Positions 6,752 to 12,131 of a stretch of DNA of 12,131 nucleotides are shown piece after piece. Numbering within the stretch: position 1 is the first letter of the stretch; each line of letters starts with the position of its first letter. Location: assembly GCA_946477805.1 (NCBI GenBank), contig CAMKZP010000051.1, forward strand, positions 1 to 12,131. Reading direction: 5' to 3'. The DNA comes from an uncultured Enterobacter sp. GTDB taxonomy: Bacteria > Pseudomonadota > Gammaproteobacteria > Enterobacterales > Enterobacteriaceae. The notes beneath the pieces were generated by a model. It did not search any database and was not told the DNA's origin. It saw only the letters and a list, made by a program, of their open reading frames with translations. The translations under genes were made by a program, and so were the position numbers.

Positions 6752-7248
6752 TTCGAGTCGAAATTGGGATTGATGCACCGGGTATCGATGCATTATTACG
6801 CCGCGCCTTTGCGAGCGATGCGGAAGCCCAGCTGGTCCACGATCTCCGCGAAGACGGCCTGATCACGCTGGGGCTGGTCGCCACCGATGACGAAGGTCAG
6901 GTGGTTGGCTACGTTGCCTTCAGCCCGGTGATTGTTCAGGGCGAAGATCTGCAGTGGGTCGGAATGGCACCGCTGGCAGTCGATGAAAACTATCGCGGCC
7001 AGGGCCTGGCGCGCCAGCTGGTGTATGAAGGGCTGGATTCGCTCAATGAATTCGGCTATGCCGCGGTGGTGACGCTGGGCGATCCGGCGTTCTATGGCCG
7101 CTTAGGCTTTGAGCAGGCGGCGCATTACGATCTGCGCTGCCGCTGGCCGGGGACCGAATCCGCGTTCCAGGTTCACCGTCTGGCGGATGACGCGCTTAAC
7201 GGCGTGAACGGTCTGGTGGAATATCACGATCATTTTAACCGCTTTTAA
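6745..7248 (+). CDS. yhbS: GNAT-family N-acetyltransferase YhbS
   Basis: A 167-residue protein of the Gcn5-related acetyltransferase fold, equal in length to E. coli YhbS. The acetyl-CoA pyrophosphate-binding motif A is clear: LAVDENYRGQGLARQLV, with RGQGLA at residues 84-89. The later GDPAFYGRLGFEQA segment (motif B region) is typical of this subgroup. The ATG at 6745 lies inside the last codons of ubiT (GCCATGCTGA), with no room for a separate promoter, so it is the second gene of a ubiT-yhbS operon. The acetyl acceptor is not evident from the sequence. Its stop codon lies inside the 3' end of convergent yhbQ (14-base overlap). Confidence 0.95.
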   Translation: MLIRVEIGIDAPGIDALLRRAFASDAEAQLVHDLREDGLITLGLVATDDEGQVVGYVAFSPVIVQGEDLQWVGMAPLAVDENYRGQGLARQLVYEGLDSLNEFGYAAVVTLGDPAFYGRLGFEQAAHYDLRCRWPGTESAFQVHRLADDALNGVNGLVEYHDHFNRF

Positions 7249-7522
7249 TCAGGCTCTCGCGTAGCGCCTCAAAGGAGCCGTCTCCGGTCACGAGGCGCTC
7301 CTTTTGGCGCTTCGTCAGCTGCTTGATGCGGTACTCCAGCCTGAGCGCCAGCGATCTGTCGCCAACAGCGGCTGAAAACGCCAGCTGCAGTTCTCCTTTT
7401 CCCCGCAGCGCCTTTGCCCCTTTCCCCGTTTGATGTTGTGAAAAACGCCGCGCCACATCGGTGGTGATCCCGGTGTAGAGAGCATTATCAGCGGTTCGGA
7501 CAAGATAGAGAAACCAGCACAC
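7235..7522 (-). CDS. yhbQ: GIY-YIG domain protein YhbQ
   Basis: A small protein consisting almost wholly of a GIY-YIG nuclease-like domain (UPF0213). The family motif appears in variant form as WFLYLVRT followed by LYTGITTDVARR, then the KGAKALRGKGEL and LALRLEYRIKQLTKRQKE helices with the conserved Arg and Glu. Homologues begin MTPWFLYL or similar. No ATG fits that point, so I choose GTG at 7522 (GTG TGC TGG TTT), giving 95 residues, against 100 in E. coli. No good Shine-Dalgarno precedes it. In-frame ATGs further upstream would add unconserved hydrophobic residues and overlap the yhbP leader. Nuclease activity and involvement in DNA-damage tolerance have been proposed for the family. Divergent from yhbP, convergent with yhbS. 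Confidence 0.88.
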   Translation of the reverse strand: MCWFLYLVRTADNALYTGITTDVARRFSQHQTGKGAKALRGKGELQLAFSAAVGDRSLALRLEYRIKQLTKRQKERLVTGDGSFEALRESLIKSG

Positions 7523-7578
7523 GGTAAACGGATTCAGTATGTTAAGGTGAACGCACCATAGCATGAGAGAGAACGAAA

Positions 7579-8013
7579 ATGGAAACACTGGCCGCCATTA
7601 ACCGCTGGCTGGCGAAGCAGCATGTCGTCACCTGGTGCGTCTGTGACGAGGGTGAGATGTGGTGCGCGAACGCGTTTTATTATTACGATCCCGAGCGCGT
7701 GGCCTTTTACGTGATGAGCGAAGACAAAACGCGGCATGCGCAGATGACGGGCCTGCAGGCGAAGGTCGCTGGCACGGTTAACGGCCAGCCGAAAACCGTC
7801 GCGCTGATCCGCGGCGTGCAGTTTAAAGGGGAAATCCGTCGTCTGGACGGAGAAGAGAGCGACGCGCGTCGTAAGCACTACACGCGCCGCTTTCCTGTTG
7901 CAGCGGCGCTAAAGGCCCCGGTGTGGGAAATCCGCCTCGATGAGCTGAAATTTACCGACAACACCCTGGGCTTTGGCAAGAAGCTGCACTGGTTACGTCC
8001 CGAGCAGGCGTAG
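7579..8013 (+). CDS. yhbP: UPF0306 family protein YhbP
   Basis: A 144-residue protein of the UPF0306 family, with a split-barrel fold resembling pyridoxamine-phosphate-oxidase/FMN-binding proteins; the E. coli form is 147 residues. The start METLAAINRWLAKQHVVTWCV at 7579 is preceded by GAGAG 8 bases upstream and is conserved. Conserved stretches include TRHAQMTGLQAKVAGTVNG, ALIRGVQFKGEIRRL and WEIRLDELKFTDNTLGFGKK. A role as a flavin- or heme-binding oxidoreductase is inferred from the fold only; no substrate is known to me. The C-terminus is a few residues shorter than in E. coli. Its last 21 bases overlap the 3' end of yhbO on the other strand. Confidence 0.94.
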   Translation: METLAAINRWLAKQHVVTWCVCDEGEMWCANAFYYYDPERVAFYVMSEDKTRHAQMTGLQAKVAGTVNGQPKTVALIRGVQFKGEIRRLDGEESDARRKHYTRRFPVAAALKAPVWEIRLDELKFTDNTLGFGKKLHWLRPEQA

Positions 8014-8511
8014 CGCTTCGCGGTTAAACGCCGGGAGATCGTCCGGGGTGCGGCTGGTGATCAGCTGGTCTTTATCGTTCACCACCTCCTGATCGTAAAA
8101 CTCGGCCCCCGCGTTTTTAAGATCGATAACGATCGGCTTAACGGCGGTGAGTTTACGCCCGCGTACTACTTCAGCGCTGATCAGCAGCTGCGGGCCGTGG
8201 CAGATGGCAAAGACCGGTTTACCGGTGCCGACAAAGTCACGGGTGAAGGTGACGAAGCGCTCGTCCCCGCGCAGGGAATCCGGTGAATGGCCGCCGGGTA
8301 ACAGCAGGGCGTCGAAATCGGACGGGCTGACGTTATCGATAGACTCGTCAATCGTCACGCTGGCTTCGCCCTTATGGCCTTTCACCGTTTTGCCCGCTTC
8401 TTTCTCAATGGTAATGACCTCATGTCCCGCCTTGCGGAACGCCTCTGCGGGAGAGGTGAATTCTGAATCTTCAAACTCGTCGGTAATCAAGACTGCGATT
8501 TTCTTGCCCAT
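7993..8511 (-). CDS. yhbO: DJ-1/PfpI family protein deglycase/chaperone YhbO
   Basis: A 172-residue cytoplasmic protein of the DJ-1/PfpI superfamily, identical in length to E. coli YhbO. The nucleophile elbow AICHGPQLL places the catalytic Cys at residue 104 with His at 105. E12 in ITDEFEDSEF is the acidic residue of the active site, and the LLLPGGHSPD loop (69-78) is the family signature. The family is credited with stress protection and with methylglyoxal/glyoxal handling (glyoxalase or disputed deglycase activity). A strong GGAGG Shine-Dalgarno lies about 5 bases before the ATG at 8511. It is monocistronic, divergent from yraR, and convergent with yhbP. E. coli yhbO is stress-induced. Confidence 0.96.
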   Translation of the reverse strand: MGKKIAVLITDEFEDSEFTSPAEAFRKAGHEVITIEKEAGKTVKGHKGEASVTIDESIDNVSPSDFDALLLPGGHSPDSLRGDERFVTFTRDFVGTGKPVFAICHGPQLLISAEVVRGRKLTAVKPIVIDLKNAGAEFYDQEVVNDKDQLITSRTPDDLPAFNREALRLLGT

Positions 8512-8556
8512 GTTTCCTCCGTTGTTTTGGGTTCAGACTGATTTTTCTCCGCTTGT

Positions 8557-8600
8557 GGTAAATACTTACCTGTAACAGACTTCTAAGTGTGGTAGACCAC
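8557..8600. promoter_or_regulatory. Two inverted repeats in the yhbO-yraR divergent region
   Basis: GGTAA-ATAC-TTACC (8557-8570) and GTGGT-AG-ACCAC (8589-8600) lie within the 129-base gap between the divergent genes. Either could be an operator for yhbO, whose start is about 45-90 bases away, or for yraR. I do not recognise the cognate regulator, and I cannot place a convincing -35/-10 pair for either gene. Confidence 0.3.
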
Positions 8601-8640
8601 GGCGAGTTCGCAAACGGACAATTCTGTAAAGGGGAATATG

Positions 8641-9285
8641 ATGAGCCAGGTTTTGATTACGGGTGCCACCGGGCTGGTGGGCGATCATCTGCTGCGGCTG
8701 CTGATTCAGGATCGCCGGGTGAACTACATTGCCGCCCCGACGCGTCGACCGCTGGCAGATATCTCCGGCGTATTTAACCCGCACGACCCGCAGCTGACGG
8801 ACGCGATGGCGCAGGTTCAGGATCCGATTGATATTGCCTTTTGCTGCCTCGGGACGACGCGGCGCGAGGCGGGAAGCAAAGAGGCGTTTGTCCACGCTGA
8901 CTACACGCTGGTTGTGGATACGGCGCTGACGGCTAAAAAACTCGGCGCGAAGCATTTTCTGGTGGTCAGCGCGCACGGCGCGAATGCCGGTTCGCCTTTC
9001 TTCTATAACAAGGTGAAGGGAAAAATGGAGGAGGCGCTCATCGCGCAGAAGTGGGAGCGCCTGACGATCGTACGCCCCTCGATGCTGCTGGGCCATCGCG
9101 ACGAGCGCAGGTTTAACGAGTCGATATTTGCGCCGCTGTTTCGGATCCTTCCAGGAAACTGGAAGTCCATCGAGGCGCGGGACGTCGCCCGCGCGATGCT
9201 AAAAGAGGCGCTTTCTCCGTCTCAGGAGGGCGTGAACATTATCCCTTCGGCAAAACTGCGTGAAATCGCGCAGGGCGAGGCGTAA
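8641..9285 (+). CDS. yraR: Putative NAD(P)-binding Rossmann-fold protein YraR
   Basis: A 214-residue atypical short-chain dehydrogenase/NAD(P)H-binding protein. The nucleotide-binding glycine motif is at the very N-terminus: MSQVLITGATGLVGDHLL (GxxGxxG at residues 8-14). Other family landmarks are FCCLGTTRREAGSKEAF, LVVSAHGANAGSPFFYNKVKG (YxxxK-like active-site region) and TIVRPSMLLG. Two ATGs are adjacent (8638 and 8641). The Shine-Dalgarno GGGG at 8631-8634 is only 3 bases from the first and 6 from the second, and homologues start MSQV, so 8641 is chosen. Substrate unknown. It is followed 40 bases later by yraQ on the same strand, likely one transcript. Slightly longer at the C-terminus than E. 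coli YraR (211). Confidence 0.92.
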   Translation: MSQVLITGATGLVGDHLLRLLIQDRRVNYIAAPTRRPLADISGVFNPHDPQLTDAMAQVQDPIDIAFCCLGTTRREAGSKEAFVHADYTLVVDTALTAKKLGAKHFLVVSAHGANAGSPFFYNKVKGKMEEALIAQKWERLTIVRPSMLLGHRDERRFNESIFAPLFRILPGNWKSIEARDVARAMLKEALSPSQEGVNIIPSAKLREIAQGEA

Positions 9286-9289
9286 ACTC

Positions 9290-9319
9290 CCCCGGCTAAT
9301 TCAATAACACTCTCCGGGG
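9290..9319 (+). repeat. Inverted repeat covering the yraQ ribosome-binding site
   Basis: CCCCGG (9290-9295) pairs with CCGGGG (9314-9319) across an 18-nt loop, between the yraR stop and the yraQ start. The right arm is the yraQ Shine-Dalgarno (GGGGA, 5 bases from the ATG at 9326). A structure here could lower yraQ initiation unless ribosomes from yraR are close by. Confidence 0.4.
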
Positions 9320-9325
9320 AATGGT

Positions 9326-10363
9326 ATGACTGGTCAGTCTTCGTCTCAGGCGGCAACACCTTTTCAGTGGTGGAAGCCCGCACTCTTCTTTCTCGTGGTC
9401 ATTGTTGGCCTCTGGTATGTGAAATGGCAGCCGTACTACGGCAAAGCCTTCACCGCCGCCGAAACGCACAGCATCGGTAAATCTATTCTCGTGCAGGCTG
9501 ATTCCAGCCCGCTTCAGGCGGCGTGGGATTACGCCATGGTCTACTTTCTTGCCGTCTGGAAAGCCGCTGTACTCGGTGTGATTCTGGGCTCGCTGATTCA
9601 GGTGCTGATCCCGCGTAGCTGGCTTTTGAAAACCCTGGGGCAACCGCGCTTTCAGGGCACGCTGCTGGGGACGATTTTCTCCCTGCCGGGGATGATGTGC
9701 TCGTGCTGCGCCGCGCCCGTGGCCGCAGGAATGCGCCGCCAGCGGGTGTCGATGGGCGGCGCGCTGGCGTTCTGGATGGGTAACCCGCTGCTCAACCCGG
9801 CGACGCTGGTGTTTATGGGCTTCGTGCTCGGCTGGCATTTTGCCGCGATCCGCCTGGCTGCCGGTCTGGTGACGGTGCTGGTGGTGGCGACGCTGGTGCA
9901 AAATCTGGTGAAGGACAATGCGCCTGAGCCCGCGTTCGTGGAGCTGGAGATCGTCGAGCCGCAGGGCGGGTTCTTCGCCCGCTGGGGCAAAGCGCTGTGG
10001 CAGCTTTTCTGGAGCACGATCCCGGTCTATATCCTGGCGGTGCTGGTGCTCGGTGCGGCGCGCGTCTGGCTGTTCCCGCATGCGGATGGCGCTATCGATA
10101 ACACCCTGCTGTGGGTGGTTGCGATGGCGGTAGCAGGCTGCCTGTTTGTGATCCCCACGGCGGCGGAAATCCCGATTGTGCAGACCATGATGCTGGCGGG
10201 GATGGGCACCGCGCCCGCGCTGGCGCTGCTCATTACGCTGCCTGCGATCAGCCTGCCGTCGCTTATCATGCTGCGTAAGTCATTCCCGGCGAAGGCGCTG
10301 TGGCTGACGGCGGGGCTGGTGGCGTTGAGCGGGGCGATTGTGGGAAGTATTGCGCTTCTGTAA
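9326..10363 (+). CDS. yraQ: Putative permease YraQ (DUF318/ArsP-like)
   Basis: A 345-residue polytopic inner-membrane protein of the permease family PF03773 (DUF318), which includes the organoarsenical exporter ArsP. Hydrophobic segments are visible at about residues 18-33, 70-95, 112-132 and 140-175, with several more from 220 to the C-terminus. The family Cys motif is present at C125, C127 and C128 (GMMCSCCAAPVAAGMR), followed by the GNPLLNPATLVFMG loop; a matching pseudo-repeat FVIPTAAEIPIVQTMM lies in the second half. The ATG at 9326 gives MTGQSSSQAATPFQWW, as in homologues (346 in E. coli). A two-codon ATG GTA TGA at 9321 overlaps it and is ignored. The substrate of YraQ is not established; arsenical or metal-thiol handling is suggested only by the Cys motif. 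The stop runs straight into the A-tract of the dolP terminator. Confidence 0.94.
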   Translation: MTGQSSSQAATPFQWWKPALFFLVVIVGLWYVKWQPYYGKAFTAAETHSIGKSILVQADSSPLQAAWDYAMVYFLAVWKAAVLGVILGSLIQVLIPRSWLLKTLGQPRFQGTLLGTIFSLPGMMCSCCAAPVAAGMRRQRVSMGGALAFWMGNPLLNPATLVFMGFVLGWHFAAIRLAAGLVTVLVVATLVQNLVKDNAPEPAFVELEIVEPQGGFFARWGKALWQLFWSTIPVYILAVLVLGAARVWLFPHADGAIDNTLLWVVAMAVAGCLFVIPTAAEIPIVQTMMLAGMGTAPALALLITLPAISLPSLIMLRKSFPAKALWLTAGLVALSGAIVGSIALL

Positions 10364-10398
10364 AAAAAAGCCCGGTGGCGCGAGCGCTTACCGGGCTT
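10361..10398 (-). terminator. REP-like hairpin terminator of dolP (REP copy 2)
   Basis: AAGCCCGGT (10368-10376) pairs perfectly with ACCGGGCTT (10390-10398). An inner GCG-CGAG-CGC hairpin forms at 10378-10387. Read on the minus strand the stem is followed by eight T (complement of 10362-10369), making a good intrinsic terminator 16 bases after the dolP stop. No T run follows on the plus strand. The element is the same REP-like family as 3027-3052, inverted. Confidence 0.85.
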
Positions 10399-10413
10399 AC
10401 AGTCAGGTCGGAA

Positions 10414-10989
10414 TTACTTAATGTAGGTAAACGCGGTGGTGACGTGCTTCACGCCGCTCACCCGGCTGGCGATATCCGCCGCCGCTTTCCCTTCACGCTC
10501 GGTCACCAGGCCCAGCAGGAACACTTCGCCGTTTTCGGTGGTCACCTTCACGTTTGAGGATTTCACCTGGTCCGAACCCAGCAGCTGAGAACGTACTTTG
10601 GTGGTGATCCAGGTATCGGACGACGCATCGCCCAAACCAATCGGCTGGCCCTGACGCACCTCGTTAAACACTTCCGCCGTACCTTCTACACCCATCGCAA
10701 TCTGTTTCGCACGAGCGGCGAGTTCCAGGTCGGGCGCCTGGCCTGCGAGCAGCACTTTGCCCTGATAAGCCGTGACGTTAATGCGCGCTTCTTTCTTGAT
10801 CTGCTGGTCTTTCGACAGCGCGCTGTTGACGCGCAGCTCAAGCGTGCCGTCATCAACCTGCGTTCCAACGGTACGCGGATCGGTCGCCGCTTTGGTGCCC
10901 ACGGCTGCGGTACCGACGACGGCCGCAGCGATACATCCCTGAAGCAGTAGTGCAGACACAATGACTGCGAGGGTCGATAAAGCCTTCAT
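10414..10989 (-). CDS. dolP: Outer-membrane lipoprotein DolP with two BON domains
   Basis: DolP (formerly YraP) is a 191-residue lipoprotein, the same length as in E. coli. The signal peptide MKALSTLAVIVSALLLQGC ends in a lipobox with Cys19; no Asp follows it (C-I-A), so transport to the outer membrane is expected. Two BON domains follow, at about 46-115 (DDGTLELRVNSALSKD…) and 124-191 (DTWITTKVRSQLL… to FTYIK). The second binds anionic phospholipid and directs the protein to the division site in E. coli. It supports outer-membrane integrity and BAM function. AAGGAG lies 5 bases before the ATG. It is the last gene of lpoA-yraN-diaA-dolP, 9 bases after diaA. In E. coli it also has a sigma-E promoter, which I could not place with confidence here. 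Confidence 0.97.
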   Translation of the reverse strand: MKALSTLAVIVSALLLQGCIAAAVVGTAAVGTKAATDPRTVGTQVDDGTLELRVNSALSKDQQIKKEARINVTAYQGKVLLAGQAPDLELAARAKQIAMGVEGTAEVFNEVRQGQPIGLGDASSDTWITTKVRSQLLGSDQVKSSNVKVTTENGEVFLLGLVTEREGKAAADIASRVSGVKHVTTAFTYIK

Positions 10990-10998
10990 GAAAACTCC

Positions 10999-11589
10999 TT
11001 AATCATCCTGGTGAGGGAAAAGCGTGTTATCGATCAGGTCGCATAAGCAGTTTACCGTCAGCATATGCATTTCCTGTATACGCGCGCTGCGGTGAGACGG
11101 AATGCGGATTTCCACATCCTGCGGGCCGAGCAGACCCGCCAGCTCGCCGCCGTCATAGCCGGTTAGCGCCACGATGGTCATATCGCGCGTGACCGCAGCC
11201 TCAACGGCCTTGACGATATCCCGGCTGTTACCGCGCGTGGAAATCGCCAGCAGCACGTCCCCGGCATGGCCTAAGGCGCGTACCTGCTTGGCGTAAATCT
11301 CGTCATGCAGACGATCGTTTGCAATCGCTGTTAAGACCACATTATCGGTATTTAGTGCAATGGCCGGTAAACTTGGGCGTTCTGTTTCGAAACGGTTAAT
11401 CATGCTGGCAGCAAAATGCTGTGCGTTGGCGGCCGAGGTGCCATTGCCACAACAGAGGATTTTGTTGCCGTTCAGCAGAGACTGTACCAGCGTCATCGCT
11501 GCGCGGGAAATCGCGTCCGGGAGGGCTTCTGCCGCGGCAATCTGCGTCTGGATGCTTTCTGTGAAGCACACTTTTATTCTTTCGAGCAC
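10999..11589 (-). CDS. diaA: DnaA initiator-associating protein DiaA
   Basis: A 196-residue sugar-isomerase (SIS) domain protein related to phosphoheptose isomerase GmhA, the same length as E. coli DiaA. The homotetramer binds several DnaA molecules, helps them assemble on oriC and promotes timely initiation. The SIS core is visible as GNGTSAANAQHFAASMINRFE and DVLLAISTRGNSRDIVKAVEAA, followed by VALTGYDGGELAGLLG. The start is GTG at 11589 (GTG CTC GAA AGA), giving MLERIKVCFTESIQTQIAAAEALPD-like family sequence; AAAGGGA upstream is a good Shine-Dalgarno. It lies 20 bases after yraN and 9 before dolP, so all are probably co-transcribed. A GmhA assignment is rejected on sequence wording and context. 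Confidence 0.97.
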   Translation of the reverse strand: MLERIKVCFTESIQTQIAAAEALPDAISRAAMTLVQSLLNGNKILCCGNGTSAANAQHFAASMINRFETERPSLPAIALNTDNVVLTAIANDRLHDEIYAKQVRALGHAGDVLLAISTRGNSRDIVKAVEAAVTRDMTIVALTGYDGGELAGLLGPQDVEIRIPSHRSARIQEMHMLTVNCLCDLIDNTLFPHQDD

Positions 11590-11609
11590 GTTATCCCTTT
11601 AAATCTCAA

Positions 11610-12005
11610 TTATGCGTCTTCGCCAAACGCGTTTTTGAGCCATTCGATCTCATTTCCGGTGAAGGCTATCACATCGAAACGGCAATCCACAGTATCAAAA
11701 CTGCCATTATGGCGGGCAAGCCACAGGTGGGCAGTCTGGAGTAATTTATGTTGTTTGGCGAGCGTCACGCTGGCGGCAGCACCGCCAAAACGGGATGACT
11801 GTCGAAAGCGTACTTCAACAAACACGATGACCTGACCCTCTTGCATGATCAGATCTATCTCGCCGTCGCGCCCACGGACGTTGGCGGCGATAAAGCGCAG
11901 TCCTTTGCCTTCAAGCCAGCGGCGCGCCTTTAACTCCCACGCGTCGCCGGTCTCTTTACGGCTTAACTGGCCGGGACGATTTGCCCCTGCTGGTATTTGA
12001 GCCAT
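11610..12005 (-). CDS. yraN: UPF0102 family endonuclease-like protein YraN
   Basis: A 131-residue member of UPF0102, a small Holliday-junction-resolvase/PD-(D/E)xK nuclease-like family. The core motif is present: RGRDGEIDLIMQEGQVIVFVEVRFR, with E49, D51, E64 and Arg66 at the usual Lys position. Conserved C-terminal stretches include KQHKLLQTAHLWLARHNG and CRFDVIAFTGNEIEWLKNAF. Length equals that of E. coli YraN. The ATG at 12005 sits within the lpoA coding end, so the first 43 bases are shared in two frames and the genes are likely translationally coupled. Biological role unknown; nuclease activity is inferred from the fold. Confidence 0.95.
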   Translation of the reverse strand: MAQIPAGANRPGQLSRKETGDAWELKARRWLEGKGLRFIAANVRGRDGEIDLIMQEGQVIVFVEVRFRQSSRFGGAAASVTLAKQHKLLQTAHLWLARHNGSFDTVDCRFDVIAFTGNEIEWLKNAFGEDA

Positions 12006-12131
12006 GATAACTTCCTGTTAATCACACAATCCTGAGTGGCGGTCAAATCGCCGGTGTTGCCGTTAAGCTCAAAGCCCGGCACCTGGCGCATCTGGGTAAA
12101 GTGGTTCGCCAGCGCCCAGGCGTCCACGCCC
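11963..12131 (-). CDS. lpoA: Penicillin-binding protein activator LpoA, C-terminal 55 residues
   Basis: The frame enters from the right edge and stops at TAA (complement of 11963-11965). The visible protein reads GVDAWALANHFTQMRQVPGF, then a Gly/Asn/Thr stretch with DCVINRKLSWLKYQQ, ending QIVPAS. This is the C-terminal end of LpoA (YraM), the outer-membrane lipoprotein that reaches through the periplasm to activate the peptidoglycan synthase PBP1A. The full protein is about 680 residues, so over 90 percent lies outside the window. It overlaps yraN by 43 bases. Identification rests on recalled similarity of the tail and on gene order. Confidence 0.9.
   Translation of the reverse strand, partial: GVDAWALANHFTQMRQVPGFELNGNTGDLTATQDCVINRKLSWLKYQQGQIVPAS

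Noticed and set aside
9296..10081. Minus-strand frame of 261 codons opposite yraQ
   Set aside because: It is rich in His, Arg and Gln with no domain or ribosome site, while the plus frame is the well-conserved permease.
1..12131. Defence island, prophage, integrative element, CRISPR or other novel system
   Set aside because: All genes belong to the conserved enterobacterial deaD-lpoA block in standard order; no integrase, transposase, tRNA-flanked insert, spacer-repeat array or compositional break is visible.

Overview
This window is core chromosome of a member of the Enterobacteriaceae. The proteins are near-identical in length and wording to the Escherichia coli K-12 proteins I remember, but consistently divergent. 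High GC in third positions and GCCCGGT…ACCGGGC intergenic hairpins make Enterobacter or a close relative (Lelliottia, Leclercia) the best guess. Gene order and strands match the E. coli deaD–mtr–yhbW–ubiVU/ubiT–yhbS–yhbQ–yhbP–yhbO–yraR–yraQ–dolP–diaA–yraN–lpoA segment. I see no insertion sequence, phage gene, tRNA, rRNA or CRISPR array, and no gene-free stretch over 300 bases; the longest gap is the 220 bases between ubiU and ubiT.

Layout. Bases 1-1588 hold the 3' five-sixths of deaD (cold-shock RNA helicase), ended by a strong intrinsic terminator. mtr (tryptophan permease, 1731-2975) follows with a TrpR-type operator over its promoter. A hairpin pair, one of them REP-like, separates mtr from convergent yhbW. 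yhbW (3063-4047, minus) is broken by a frameshift. ubiV and ubiU (minus) and the divergent ubiT (plus) encode the oxygen-independent ubiquinone hydroxylation proteins; both promoters have -10 boxes placed 41.5 bases from an FNR-like half-site. ubiT overlaps yhbS (GNAT acetyltransferase). Then come small genes on alternating strands with overlapping 3' ends: yhbQ (GIY-YIG), yhbP (UPF0306), yhbO (DJ-1/PfpI). yraR and yraQ form a plus-strand pair. The rest, on the minus strand, is the lpoA (partial)–yraN–diaA–dolP operon, ended by a REP-like hairpin terminator.

How the genes relate. UbiU, UbiV and UbiT work together in anaerobic quinone synthesis. LpoA and DolP serve the envelope (peptidoglycan synthase activation; outer-membrane integrity and division). 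DiaA times DnaA-dependent replication initiation. The others are single-function or poorly characterised genes.

I did not find an undescribed system. The most noteworthy observation is the yhbW lesion: the two reading-frame halves and the family length together imply loss of exactly 23 bases, as expected from slippage between two 8-base direct repeats. Secondary observations are the paired FNR-like promoter architecture, the palindrome-rich yhbW leader, and two copies of one REP-like hairpin family 7.3 kb apart.
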